DNA of 64,000 bases, from assembly GCA_964020155.1 (NCBI GenBank), contig OZ026564.1, forward strand, positions 2,044,955 through 2,108,954. Direction: 5' to 3'. Source of the DNA: Chondrilla cf. caribensis (taxonomy: Eukaryota; Porifera; Demospongiae; Chondrillida; Chondrillidae). The notes below the pieces were generated by a model that was not told where the DNA came from, searched no databases, and saw nothing but the letters and a program-made list of their open reading frames with translations. The translations under genes were made by a program, and so were the position numbers. Of this stretch, positions 50,939 through 63,246 are shown piece after piece (positions within the stretch are counted from its first letter, which is position 1; each line of letters starts with the position of its first letter).

Positions 50939-52636
50939 GAAGAGCAGCACATGTGAACAGCATGATTTGCAACTTGACCTCGAGTTAATGATATTCATAG
51001 TAATACAATATCAGCCAGCTCTGCACTTTCATGCAGTCTCATCAGGTTTCAAGCACATGAACTCTACACACATAACCACACACCTCTGCAACATAAGACC
51101 TAACAGGCCCTTTGTAACATGTTAACATAATACCTTTGTCAAGGGACAATTCAACACAATGCTCGAAACAACCGCACAGACTCAATGTCACCATTTCTAG
51201 ACCTCAATAGACAGCTGTGCTCAGCATACACAACTTAACATGGATTACACCCAGGAGGGGCGGCACTGTGAGTGTCAGATTGAGTAGAAGACATACAGAC
51301 AGACATACAGACATATCTATACATGCCGGATAGGTAGGATGTAACATTCAATGCATTTGCACATAATATGGTTATGCATGTATAGGAGCATTGTTTTTTG
51401 ATTGGCTGTGGCCCAAACATAGAGGCATATATATCACTGATCCAAACTAGAATTATTTGCCAATCATAATTCAACCCCACTGTCTGCAGTGCTACTCAAT
51501 GAGCTCACTGGACCAGAAAAACTTGAAGTAGTCTGAATTTCACAAATGTACTTTTTGTCTTTTTCCGGGATACGCCATCTTTTCACTTGGTATTAAAGAC
51601 TCTAACGAGTTAGTCCATGGAGGATTGATCAATTCTGAAATCTTTCATTTGAATCGCAAGTCAAAGACTACCAGCTCTTTCCCGTGGCTAATGAAACCCC
51701 AGGCAGATGAGTAAGTAACCACAGAGTACTGGGAATGCAGAGAGCACACCTAACACCAAAGATGACCATAATCTTGAGGATCTAAAAGGTTGATTACTCC
51801 CCTTGTTAGAGGTGATCAGCTGGGTCAGGAAATAGCTTGTTAAAATGCCACATAGACCATCTGATGTTGACTATGTGTTATGGGCCATGTGTACATAAGA
51901 AACAATAACTTTATTAACATAAAACAGCTCATATATATTCAGTAACACCCTACTCACAGATGACTCAAAAGCAACTTTCTCCCCACTGCCTGACATGTTC
52001 ATCCAACATGTACATGGATGTACAGGGACCTTGGTGGTGACCAATGAACATATACAAGTGCATGTAACAACTCGATCCGATATCGATATCTGCAGTTATA
52101 CGGTGAAACCTAACGGAACAAAGCATTCCTTTATAGCTGACTCAGTTACTACATACATGTGTTGTGCCTCACACAAAGTCTGTTGGTGGGTGTCTAGCTG
52201 TCTGCCTCGTTCATACAATATCCTCGTCAGGTGTACACAGACTGAGTGTGCACATAACACTGGTCAGAACGTTCGATGGAAATTGGTTCTATGGGTTGTA
52301 ATATGAGAATTTGATGTGAAAATTGGCCCAGTACTCTTGCTGGAGACGTGGTTTGTTTATACACACATATAAGTATACATAATTACATCTCATACAATGA
52401 TATTGTTATAAATCATCAAATTACTGTATGTACATGCAGCATCTAGTTTAAACAGATGCAATTCATGGTCGTTGTTCTGGTAGCTGTGAAGTGTGGTCTA
52501 ATACCCTCTGTATCAACATCACAGGATATATTATATATGTCATATACAGTACTTTTGTACTAACAGTATATAAATTTGAACTCTGCCACATGTATCTCGA
52601 TACACAATAGAAGGAACTCCTTTTCTAAACCTTTTC
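50939..52636. other. Intergenic, no gene seen
   Basis: Only short chance frames occur. A four-fold ACATACAGACAG-type repeat lies at 51291-51320. Confidence 0.6.
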
Positions 52637-53097
52637 TATGGACCAGTACTGCTATGGGTCTGTACTGCTATGGGCCAGTACTGCTATGGGCATGTACCGT
52701 TATGGGCCAGTACTGCTATGGGCATGTACTGCTATGGGCCTGTACTGCTATGGGCCAGTACTGCTATGGGCATGTACCATTATGGACCAGTACTGCTATG
52801 GGCATGTACCATTATGGGCCAGTACTGCTATGGGCCTGTACTGCTATGGGCCTGTACTGCTATGGGCCTGTACTGCTATGGGCCAGTACTGCTATGGGCC
52901 TGTACTGCTATGGGCCTGTACTGCTATGGGCCTGTACTGCTATGGGTCTGTACTGCTATGGGTCTGTACTGCTGTGGGCCTGTACTGCTATGGGTCTGTA
53001 CTACTATGGGTCTGTACTGCTATGGGCCTGTACTGCTATGGGCCTGTACTGCTGTGGGCCTGCACTGCTGTGGGCCTGTACTGCTATGGGCTTGTAC
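52637..53097. repeat. 16-base minisatellite (TACTGCTATGGGCCTG), about 28 copies
   Basis: The unit TACTGCTATGGGCCTG repeats head to tail with variants at the 3' end (CCAG, TCTG, CATG) and occasional GCTGTGG. Because 16 is not a multiple of three, all three forward frames stay open and encode the same 16-residue repeat (LLWACTAMGLYCYGPV). These overlapping open frames are a by-product, not genes. Confidence 0.95.
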
Positions 53098-53207
53098 AGT
53101 CTATTATTACAAATGTGAGTGCATGACAAAAAATTGTGGTCAAAATAAATATAATCTGAACAAGTATCAGGATAAGCCTTTAGTTTGCAAGACATCAAGT
53201 ATATGTA

Positions 53208-53209
<2 letters not shown>

Positions 53210-53269
<60 letters not shown>

Positions 53270-53301
53270 CACGCACGCACGCACGCACGCACACGCACGC
53301 A

Positions 53302-53338
<37 letters not shown>
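53210..53338. repeat. CA/GCAC compound microsatellite
   Basis: A CA tract with central GCAC repeats at about 53267-53310. Confidence 0.95.
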
Positions 53339-53340
<2 letters not shown>

Positions 53341-54096
53341 ATAAGACCTTTGCAGTAAATGTAATGGTGTTAAGTAAGCTGACATGAGCAATATTGTGGG
53401 GGCAGTTGCAGACGGTGACACCTGAAACAACACTGTTTATTCAATTAAACCCTGAATAAGCAAATATTTTTTAAAAATCTGATGTCTCCTACATAGTACA
53501 TAGTCAGCAAGACCTTATGCAAACCTTTTGCAAGATAATTACAATAAGGTAGCCATAATAGTAAGCCTAGTCTGAATCAACTGAAATGAGGAAGCATTGT
53601 AGATAAAATGCTACAAAGGGTGACCTCCATGAGCATTCAAGCATAACAAACATGTTTGCACACTTGAGGGTTTTATTGTGATTCCCTGACTTCTAGACCT
53701 AAGTGCACTCTGTATTTGATATTCATATTCCAAATTTCATAATTGCATGTATCATTTAGTATAAATTTTGTACATGTCAATAATCCTTCGTGGTATTTGC
53801 CAAATGTGGAATTCTTGGTTGGATTTAATCTACAAACATTTCATTTTTCGTGGTAATGCATGTGATGGAATATGTAATTCATCGAATCCCCCAATGATAG
53901 TGAAATATTACCACCAGTGTTTTACAGTCCACCTCATTCCACAAGCTCACAATAGCACAAGATAACATCATCCAAGTACATAAACACAAATGACAATGTT
54001 CTACGTAGTGCATATACATAGTATGACCTGTGCAAATATACAATAGGTATAGTAGCTTTAGTATGGTTTGGTAGTCATTTCAGCAGGATTGCTTAC

Positions 54097-54281
54097 TCCA
54101 GACAGGATCGATCCAAAGAGGAATGACCAGCCATATGTAGGTGTGAAGCTGAGAGACAACACTAACTGTCCTTCAAATGAGTTCCTGTGTTGTTGTGGGT
54201 AAGTGAAATTCTGCAGACCTTTGCTGATATCTCCTGGTGTTGGGTAAACAGGCATGAGGTCCCATGGACCCCACCAACACA
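54097..54281 (-). other. Orphan candidate coding exon (uncertain)
   Basis: An open stretch of about 62 codons between a TTAG acceptor and a GTAAGC donor reads VYPTPGDISKGLQNF, then SFEGQLVLSLSFTPTYGW. Its composition is more protein-like than nearby frames. I see no partner exons and do not recognise the family. It could be a remnant of a retrotransposed or moved gene. Confidence 0.25.
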
Positions 54282-57200
54282 CTAATCCAATTAAGACACT
54301 ACCCCCACCCCCTATTGATCCAGCTCACTCAACTTTTTAGCTTGAGATTGACTTGCATGCAGTTACCTACAGCAAGTGGCACAGTACAGTCACATCAAGT
54401 ATACACAGCCACATTAAGTGTAGAAAGCCTTTAACATACGTGCTTCCATTATATAAAACAAGGGAACAACGAGAAACTTCTATTGTTACATAGGAGATAA
54501 AACTCATAAGTAGAAGGCTGCATTTGGTAGATAACTCTGTATGCATACAAGTACCCTATGTCCATCGGTTGTCTGCTTCTGCAGCCTATGATCAAAGCTC
54601 TACCAGGAAGATATTGTTTTACCACAAACAACACTTGCATTCAATGCAATAAGCATGAAAGAAGGGTTTATGTTGTACAATACTTTGTATACATGTATAC
54701 AAATTCCCTATCTCTAGGTCCACTTGTTGTTTCTTTCAATGGCTCACAGTCACCAGGACCACTGGATACGAATCACACAGCCACAAACAAAACAATACTA
54801 TGTACTCTAGGGCTGTAGAAGGGTGCCGGTGATCAGGTGCTCACTACAATAGAATGAGTAGTTGCTTCCTGGATAATTAGTGAGAAAAGGTAACTATATT
54901 GTTTCAGGTATCAATGAATATCATTATAGCAGTCTCGAGGGAACTTATACCCAAAGTGTCAGAGGTTACAAGAAACCTTTTGGGACATGCTCTGTCAACA
55001 TATGTTGAAGGGTGCTCCCGGATTGCCCACACCCCCAACACCCACCTGATTCACTAAGGCAGACGAGGCTCTACATGTGATTTACACATGTTTAGGAGGA
55101 CCTTCATCTGATAATCACATTAAGAGCATGCACAAGTGCTGACTCAAACACAGATCACCTTACAATCACACCACAGGCTACCCAAATAGCTCAGCTGACC
55201 TTGCAGAGGGATTTTCACTTCACATAATATACTGTACATGGTTGAGTTTACCGGGTGAAGTCAACTGTATCACACCAAATTATGACACATGTACATATGT
55301 ATGCACATGGACATACGTATGGTGACCGCAGGGATACCATATACATAGACAGGGTCTACATAGTGTTCACTACTACAGATGAACTTAGGGACTGACTACA
55401 ATGGTAGCCTTGTAGTTGAAGGTTTCCAGAGGTGTAAAAGGATTCTGCATAGCTGTAATCCATAGTTGTAACTACAAGCAAGGTTCTTAACATTATACTT
55501 CCTGTTTTCCATGCACAGGTGACAGAACTAACGCTTTTACTGTACACATGTAGACTTCATCAACTAATATGTTGGGTAACAGAGAATTCATGTTTTGCAT
55601 TGAGTGTTAAATAACTGTAAATTCTCACAATAATCCAGTGTTATCTCTTAAAGAAAGAAATGAAGTGTTCTCTTGATCCTGCCTAGGGGAACAATTAATT
55701 TACCTATAGCATATGAAGGAGTGCACATACACACTTTTAGCATATGTAAGAGAGAACGTATGTGCTTGTAGCATATGCAAGGTGCATGTATGTACCAGTG
55801 GTATGTGTAAGAGTGCAAATATGTACTTGTAGTATATTGTACTTGTAGTATATGTAAGAGTGTACACGTGTAGTTATCTGTAGCACTTCATATTTTAGAC
55901 TCAACTCCTTAAACTTGTGTTATCATCATAGTTTCAAAACCCTCCTCTGTAAAGGCATGCACTTTGTTATCGGCCACCCAGCAGTACTAATCTGCTTGAA
56001 TAGAATAGACCATTTCTGGTATGATTGCTTCTATAGGTATGTTGGCACCAGCAAGGAAGTAGTCTTATAACTTGCACACAATTACATAACTCATTGACAA
56101 CCCAGCACATACATATGTACATACATGCATGATATAACATGCATGTATGTACATATGCGCATGTAAGGTAGAAATGTGTTACAACCATGATTAGTTGTAC
56201 AAACTGCACATTGAACCATGGAGCCAAAGTCCATCATCACATGCAACCATCACCCACTGATCATGCATGTGTATGGGGGGGGGGGGGGGGGCAATTCTGT
56301 TACATTACTGATTGTATATGGGCTAAGGAGGAATCAAATCACACAGGCACAGCACGTGGTTAGTTTTGGGAATCTGGGTAGCTCATATTACTGTGGTTGG
56401 TAGTCTAAGGTCATGACCTCAGGTGATACATGAACAGCTGAGTAGGGTTAGCCCACCAGCTGATGCAGCCTCATTATGTATACACACTTAAGCTGTAGGT
56501 GAGTGTTGAGTTACACAGTTCACATGTACGTTATGACCTGTAATCCTTTGATGTCCTGTGCTTCCAAACAGATCAATGCCCTTCCCCTACAAATACAAGA
56601 AACCTGACAAATCCAGGAATCTGAAATTAGCTGAACAGAACCCCAACTATTACTACTAACACCAATACTACTACTTCTATTACAGCTGCTACTACACAGT
56701 ACACAGGTACTGAGTTGTGGAAATCATTAAATAATTACATGCAGCGATATAAGATACAGTATGTGTATTTGAATGTACCAATACAGGTATATAATTGGCA
56801 TATAATTAATATTCCACACACGTATGTATACTGTAGGTATTGAGAATTATGCTTCTTAACATAGTCAGACATTGTACATGTATTGTATGTACATGTACAA
56901 TGTCTGACCAAAACTAGGCAAAATCGTTTCCCATGCAGTTTACCACCCACCCACCCTGCATGCTCTTTGGCTATGCCGTCCAGCATTTATTTTTCACTAT
57001 ATGGACAAAATGATCTACTCTACTTGGCCATTCAGAGTGCAATATGGCTGTTTTTATTAGTGTACACGTGTCTGCTGCGAATGGGACAGTTGTTCCGTGG
57101 AGTGCATGGGGTGTCTTTAGACCCATCAGATCGTTTGGTGGACCTTGTAAATAATGTATAATGAAAAACGACCTCCCTCCCGCATGCTATATTTGAACCA

Positions 57201-57950
57201 TTGGACGATATACTGTGGATCGAATTGACATGGCGTACAATAATGTCCCGATTACATTGTGGCGGTAAATGAAGGACTATGGGGCTCAGCGGTAGCTACA
57301 GTCCATGATACATGTGTTTCTACCTTGTAGGTAGTTTGCTTAAGCCTACAATAATATTCTGGCATGAGTGTACATTTCTTGTGACACAGTGCACCAACCT
57401 AAGCTAAATACCTTATAAGAAAAGCGGTTGCCATCCCTACGTATACTTGCGATCTGAGCTGTCTGAACTGAGTCTTCTCACGTGGTGAGGCCCGGCTTGT
57501 GTACAGATAATAATGGCTCAACATAAAATTGAATGCTCATTTAGATACATACTTTCCAGAAAATAAAATACTACATTAGTATAAAAATACCTAAAAAAAA
57601 TCTCGTCTCTATCGACTTATGCAGCCATTTTGAATTACGCAATCAATGATCGCAATTAGCTCTAGCACAGGAGAATGTGTAACGAACTACCTAAAAGGGA
57701 TCTTGTTTGCATCACACTGTCACCCTTTTCTACAATTGTTAGACAAGCATGCAAGGATCCATACGTATGGATACAATGGTACCAGCATAGATCTTATAGT
57801 GATGGCCGATATACGTGTATTGCATGTCAAACTTATGATCGAGTGCTTATTATATATTATTACTAGGTGTACCCTATGTGCAAATACCTCGCTATATGCA
57901 ACACACAGACATACATAAACACACATACATATGCATATATTAATATTATA
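54282..57950. other. 3.7 kb intergenic region
   Basis: No supported gene. It holds a diverged GTATGTAAGAG(T)GCA-type repeat at 55705-55870, a palindrome at 56104-56163 around ACATGCATG, a 17-base G run at 56275-56291 and a 15-base inverted repeat at 56866-56907 (CAGACATTGTACATG). Confidence 0.6.
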
Positions 57951-57989
57951 TAGAAATATGGCTAGTGGTAATGGTGTATGATCTATTGA

Positions 57990-58400
57990 ATGTTGAATGA
58001 AGATACAGTAGCAACCAGTCCATATTTATGTTATGACATTGTAATCCATTTTGCAAGTGTGGCTGTGGCTGAGATTGTGCTTGTTGCACGTGAATTGAGC
58101 TTGTGTTTGGTTGTGTATTATCTGGTGATGTGATTGTTTTTGATTTTGTATTACAAATTTTAAATTGGTGTTGAGATTGTGTTTGATTGATTGACATACT
58201 CAGATTGTGTCTGATTTTGTATTTGTTGAGAATTTGGATGATGTTTCATTTGCTCAACACAATATTGAGACTGCATTTGATTTGGTATCAGGTGTTGAAA
58301 TTGTGTTTGATGTTGTATTTGGTATTGTGATTGCAGCGATTTTGTGTTTGCTGTTGAGATTGTATTTGCTTTGTCAATAAACAAGTTTGACTCATAGTTT
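57990..58400. repeat. Degenerate TTG-rich repeat
   Basis: Variants of GAGATTGTGTTTGATTTTG recur with irregular spacing. The minus strand is open as Gln/Asn/Ser/Thr-rich peptide (NTISTANTKSLQSQYQ and similar). I treat it as a degenerate satellite rather than a prion-like coding exon, because no start, splice sites or neighbouring exons are evident. Confidence 0.6.
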
Positions 58401-59241
58401 GTGAGTGATTAGTTTGAATATTTTGTTTTTGCATTGGTTCCACATGGCTTAATTATTTGACCTACAAGTAGAGCACAGAATAATAGTGAACAACACATTG
58501 CAGTGATGTATATGCATGGATTACTTATAATCACTCATATTTCTAACTTCCAGCTGTGGATGGTTGTGAGCATATGAATGTTCTTGCATTATTCTTTTAT
58601 TAGCAGTTGCAACTGGTCTTATTAAAGACATTATGTAATTGCACTGCTGCTTTTGAAATATTAGAATGTGTTGACACGTCTTTTTCTACACGATTTTAGT
58701 ATGTTTGCACAGTTGGCAATACCAAACAAATTAGTCTGGTTTGATAAGGTCTTCGTATTCACCGATGCAATATGTTTATACATTTAATGTGATGCCAACA
58801 ATCACAGCCATCGCATGAAATAGCACAGTGGTGATCTAAACGCAAGCTCTACAAACTGGGCAATACTCTGTTGCCAGAGGACCAGGATTACTGTCACGAA
58901 AATTTTGGTCCGGCAAAAATTTTGGTCCGGGCGGACCAGAATTTGCGATAAATTTGGTCCCCCTCTGAAATTTTTGGTCCGGTGTCACAGTTTAAAGTAT
59001 CCCCCGTATAAAGCGCCAATATAGAGGAGATCCCTGCGTTTCTTCTCTAGTAGAAGCTGCCTACGAAGCGAGAAGTGGTCTATTACGCAGCGTTGACATT
59101 CTATCCCTCCATTCTGACGTCAGAGTGGAGGGATAAAATGTCGACCAATAGAAAGGTAACGGATACGATGAAGTGTAAGGATACTAACTTTCGACCAATG
59201 AGAAAGGTGCTAGGATAATCGCGCAGGTATATAAACGATAA

Positions 59242-59631
59242 GAAATATGTGCATTCAAGCCAAAGACAGAAGACTTTGTGCAGATTTTGTTTGATGACCG
59301 CGGACATTGGCTTACAGTTAGTACAGTTGGAGCAAAGGCAGAGAATGTTGTGATGGTGTATGACAGCCTATACAAAAGCATTGGTTTCCATGTTAAACAG
59401 CAAGTGGCATCCCTTATGACTTCAAAGAGCAACAAGTCTGAACTGAATATCAACATCATGGACATACACATGCAGTCAGGTACTAGTGATTGTGGCTTGT
59501 TTGCTATAGCCAATGCTACTGCAATTGTGCATGGAATTTCACCAGGCTCGCAAGCGTATAAACAGGAGGATATGCGAACACATTTTGTAAAATGTTTAAT
59601 AGATGGCAAGCTTACACCTTTTCCCTCATAA
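59242..59631 (+). pseudogene. Ulp1/SENP-like cysteine protease (C48) C-terminal fragment
   Basis: The frame has the catalytic series of C48 peptidases: HW in DRGHWLTVS, the Asp in VMVYDSL, and Q...DCG in MQSGTSDCGLFAIA. The N-terminal half is missing (an in-frame stop lies at 59239). The next domain lies in the -1 frame. Such proteases cleave ubiquitin-like modifiers and are common cargo of eukaryotic DNA transposons, which fits its position inside the element. Confidence 0.8.
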
Positions 59632-59837
59632 AAAGACGGAGATGTAAAGATCATGTGAAATCAAGCCAGTGTATTCAACTTTACTGCATATGTAGGATGC
59701 CAGACGATCCGCAATTGAACATGATAGAGTGTACTAATTGTAAACATTGGTACCATATTAGGTGTGTATCTGTCAGTAAGAAAGCTGTGTTGAATGCCAA
59801 TGTTGACTGGTTTTGTAAACAATGTAGTTTAAGCTAA
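59592..59837 (+). pseudogene. PHD finger, -1 frame relative to the Ulp1 fragment
   Basis: After a basic stretch (KRRRCKDH) the frame reads YCICRMP, ECTNCKHWYHIRC and WFCKQC, a C4HC3 zinc-binding PHD pattern. It overlaps the protease frame by 40 bases and probably formed one protein with it before a single-base indel. A programmed frameshift is less likely, as no canonical slippery heptamer precedes the stop. Confidence 0.7.
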
Positions 59838-60173
59838 GTCTTAAAGTACTCTTATATTATTTATACTATTATTTATTATATTATTTATATATTATATTAT
59901 TTATACTATTATTTATTATATTATTTATACTATTATTTATTATAATATTTATTTAAAATGGTCCTGGACCAAAATTTTCAGAAATGACACTGAAAATTTT
60001 GGTCCACCTGAACATACAGTCCAGGACCAAAATTTTCAGAGGGGGACCAAAATTTTTAGCACAATGTTTGAAAAAAATGGTCCTGGACCAAGATTTTCAG
60101 GAAAAATTGCTGAAAATTTTGGTCCCCGGACCAAAATTTTCGGGACCAAAATTCCAGTGACAGACCTCAACCT

Positions 60174-60213
60174 CTCATTACCGCGCGTGGGCGCGCCCCC
60201 GCGCGATAATGAG
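60174..60213. repeat. GC-rich palindrome (CTCATTACCGCGCG)
   Basis: CTCATTACCGCGCG is mirrored by GCGCGATAATGAG around GGGCGCGCCCCC. It is one of the few CpG-dense spots in the window. Confidence 0.75.
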
Positions 60214-60632
60214 AAATTGGGTCTAGCGAGCCAGACTAGCTACGGACCGGAAGCCATACGTCGAGATCATAAAACCTCGCTGTCGCTCGGAACTATACTA
60301 GTTCAGACAGAGTCTGAAGGGGCTCGCCTAAGCTCGCCCTGTTAGCAGGGGTTAGCATAGACGTGCAGTAGCTGGCATTGAAAACGTACACACAGACACT
60401 GACTGATGTCTGCAGCATGCTGTATTCAGGCAATTATGGAAATGCCAGTAAATCCATAAGTGCTTGACAGGGTGGCTAAGTAGCTACATGCAGTGTGCTG
60501 TGTCCTGCTGCTGTGCAGTAGTTGCAGTAGCAATAGCATGTTCATCCCATGTTGCAGCACAGAACGATGATAATGATTATTATATAGATGGATTACACAG
60601 CATTAAAATGAATCAATGCGTAAATATAAAAC

Positions 60633-60664
60633 CCTAACCCTACCCTAACCCTAACCCTACCCTA
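60633..60664. repeat. Telomere-like CCCTAA/CCCTA block
   Basis: Mixed CCCTAA and CCCTA units recur here and again at about 61921-61958, 62387-62419 and 63658-63690, each at the same place in the satellite unit and followed by a degenerate CTTAACTTAC tail. They are interstitial, not a chromosome end. Confidence 0.85.
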
Positions 60665-61438
60665 ACTCTACCTTAACTTACTCCCTACTCCAAATGTATA
60701 ATGGGAAGAAATACCAAATGTTGATCAGTGTGTACATCAAAATGCATTGATATTATCCCATTGTGTTAGACAGCTACAGCTTGTCCCATTCAGGTGCATA
60801 TGTCAGCATGTGCACATAGGGTCTGTCCCATTTAGCAGCAGATGTGCCCAAGTTGAAGTACAGGAACAATAGCAGTTGATGTATGCGTGTCGACAACGTT
60901 ACTTTGCGTTTCTATGTGTGAGACCATACGACATTAACATGTATTTCGAGATTCCTTGTTCCACAAGAGAATCATTCAGACACAAAAGGTTCAAAAGCAT
61001 TGATATGTGGTCTAAATAACCATGTAACAGTTTTAGAATGGTCAAAATAATGAGAGATAGATGTTTTAACACGTAAGATATAACGCCCGACTCGCCGAAG
61101 AAGGACCCTGGTCCCCCCGTCGTTTCCTGCCTTTCAGAAGATGTCCCGAGTGTCCCCGCGTCTTTCTACTTCCAGAAGAATGTTTCATGTGTCTGTCGAA
61201 CGGTTCGAAGGTGATCAATTCGGCCAGTACCAGAATTGGCAGTCGATCAAAATGGCACGGCGTCCCAAAGAAAGAATCGTCAACGTGTTCGAAAAATCGC
61301 CTCGATCGTCTCGAAAAGGGCATCCACGTCTTTCTCCAGACGTACCGGACGTCATGAAAAGAGTTTCCGTCCTTCAGAGGGTCGCACGATCGCGCCAGAC
61401 GTCGAAAACCTCGGCCAAATTGTTGGCCTAAATATAGA

Positions 61439-61445
<7 letters not shown>

Positions 61446-61503
<58 letters not shown>
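61446..61503. repeat. (TA)n tract, also at 63203-63243
   Basis: A pure TA run sits at the same position in two satellite units, 58 versus about 41 bases long. It is the main length difference between them. Confidence 0.95.
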
Positions 61504-61506
<3 letters not shown>

Positions 61507-63196
61507 ACACCGGAAGCGTAGGCGGGCAGGCGGCCGACTCGCAAGAGAGGGGCTCGCTTAGGCTCGCCCCAATAACTAGTTCAGACAGAGTCTGAAGGGG
61601 CTCGCCTAAGCTCGCCCTGTTAGCAGGAGTCAGCATAGACATGCAGTGGCTGGCATTGAAAACATACGAACAGGCACTAACTGATGTCTGCAGCATGCTC
61701 AATTCAGGCGATTATGGAAATGCCAGCAGATCCATAAGTGCTTGATAGGGTGGCTAAGTGTATGCAGTGTGCTGGGTTCTGCTGCTGTGCAGTAGTTGCA
61801 GTGATAACAATAGGCTTATCCCATGTTGCAGCACAGAAATGTATGTGTTGTATTGAAGAATGATAATGATTTTATAGATGTATTACACAGCATCAAAATG
61901 AGGCAATACGTAAATATAAAACCCTACCCCTACCCTAACCCTAACCCTACCCTAACCCAACCTTAACTTACCCTTTACTCCAAACGTATTATAGGAAGTA
62001 ATACCAAATGTTACTAAGTGTGTATGCAGCATGCTCTATTCAGGCAATTATGGAAATGCCAGCATATCCATAAGTGCTTGATAGGGTGGCTAAGTGCATT
62101 CAGTGCTGGGTTCTGCTGCTGTGCAGTATCGTACACACAGGCACTGACTGATGTCTGCAGTATGCTCAATTCAGGTGATTATGGAAATGCCAGCAGATTC
62201 ATAAGTGCTTGATAGGGTGGCTAAGTGTATGCAGTGTGCTGGGTTCTGCTGCTGTGCAGTAGTTGCAGTGATAACAATAGGCTTATCCCATGTTGCAGCA
62301 CAGAAATGTATGTGTTGTATTGAAGGATGATAATGATTTATAGATGTAGTACACCGCATCAAAATGATTCAATGCGTAAATATAAAACCCTACCCTACCC
62401 TAACCCTAACCCTACCCTAACTCTACCTTAACTTACTCCCTACTCCAAACGTTTTATAGGAAGAAATACCAAATGTTGCGAAGTGTGTACATCAAAATGC
62501 ATTGATGTCATCCCATTGTGTTGGACAGCTACAGCTTGCCCCATTCAGTTGCATATGTCAGCATCTGCACATAGTGTCTGTCCCATTTAGCAGCAGATGT
62601 GCCCAAGTTGAAGTACAGGAACAATAGCAATTGTTGTATGCGTTTCGACAACGTTACTTTGCGTTTCTATGTGTGACACCATACGGCATTAACATGTATT
62701 TCGAGATTCCTTGTTCCACATGAGAATCATTCAGACATAAAAGGTTCAAAAGCATTGATATGGGGTCTAAAGAACCATGTAACAGTTTTAGAATGGTCAA
62801 AACAATGAGAAATAGATGTTTTAACACGTAAGATATAACGCCCGACTCGCCGAAGAAGGACCCTGGTCCCCCCGTCGTTTCCTGCCTTTCAGAAGATGTC
62901 CCGAGTGTCCCCGCTTCTTCCCAGTTCTAGAAGAATGTTTCTTGTGTCTGTTAAACGGTTCAAAGAGGATCAATCTCGCCAGTACCAGAATTGGCAGTCG
63001 ATCAAAATGGCAAGGCGTCCCAAAAAAAAGAAACGTCAGCGTGTTTGAAAAATCGCCTCGATCGTCTCGAAAAGGGCATCCAGGTCTTTCTCCGGTCGTC
63101 CCTGACGTCTGGAAAAGAGTTTCCGTCCTCCAGAGGGTCGGACGATCGCGCCAGACGTCGAAAATCTCGGCCAAATTGTTGGCCTAAATATAGAAA

Positions 63197-63246
<50 letters not shown>

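Larger units (their letters stand above)
58891..60163. mobile_element. DNA-transposon-like element with GGACCAAAATTTT subterminal repeats
   Basis: The left edge CTGTCACGAAAATTTTGGTCC and the right edge GGGACCAAAATTCCAGTGACAG are inverted. Inside each end there are several copies of AAAATTTTGGTCC or its inverse (58891-58985; 59958-60150). The interior carries a Ulp1-like/PHD remnant. No transposase is seen, so it may be a non-autonomous derivative. A target-site duplication is not obvious. Confidence 0.65.

Noticed and set aside
52576..53341. Three overlapping 160-220-codon frames
   Set aside because: They are all read-outs of the 16-base minisatellite and the adjoining CA repeat.
57946..58384. 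Gln/Asn-rich coding exon
   Set aside because: Composition follows from a degenerate TTG repeat; no start, splice sites or domain.
59592..59640. Programmed -1 frameshift between the Ulp1 and PHD frames
   Set aside because: The only nearby run is TTTTCCC, which does not fit the X-XXY-YYZ slippery pattern, and the element is already truncated.
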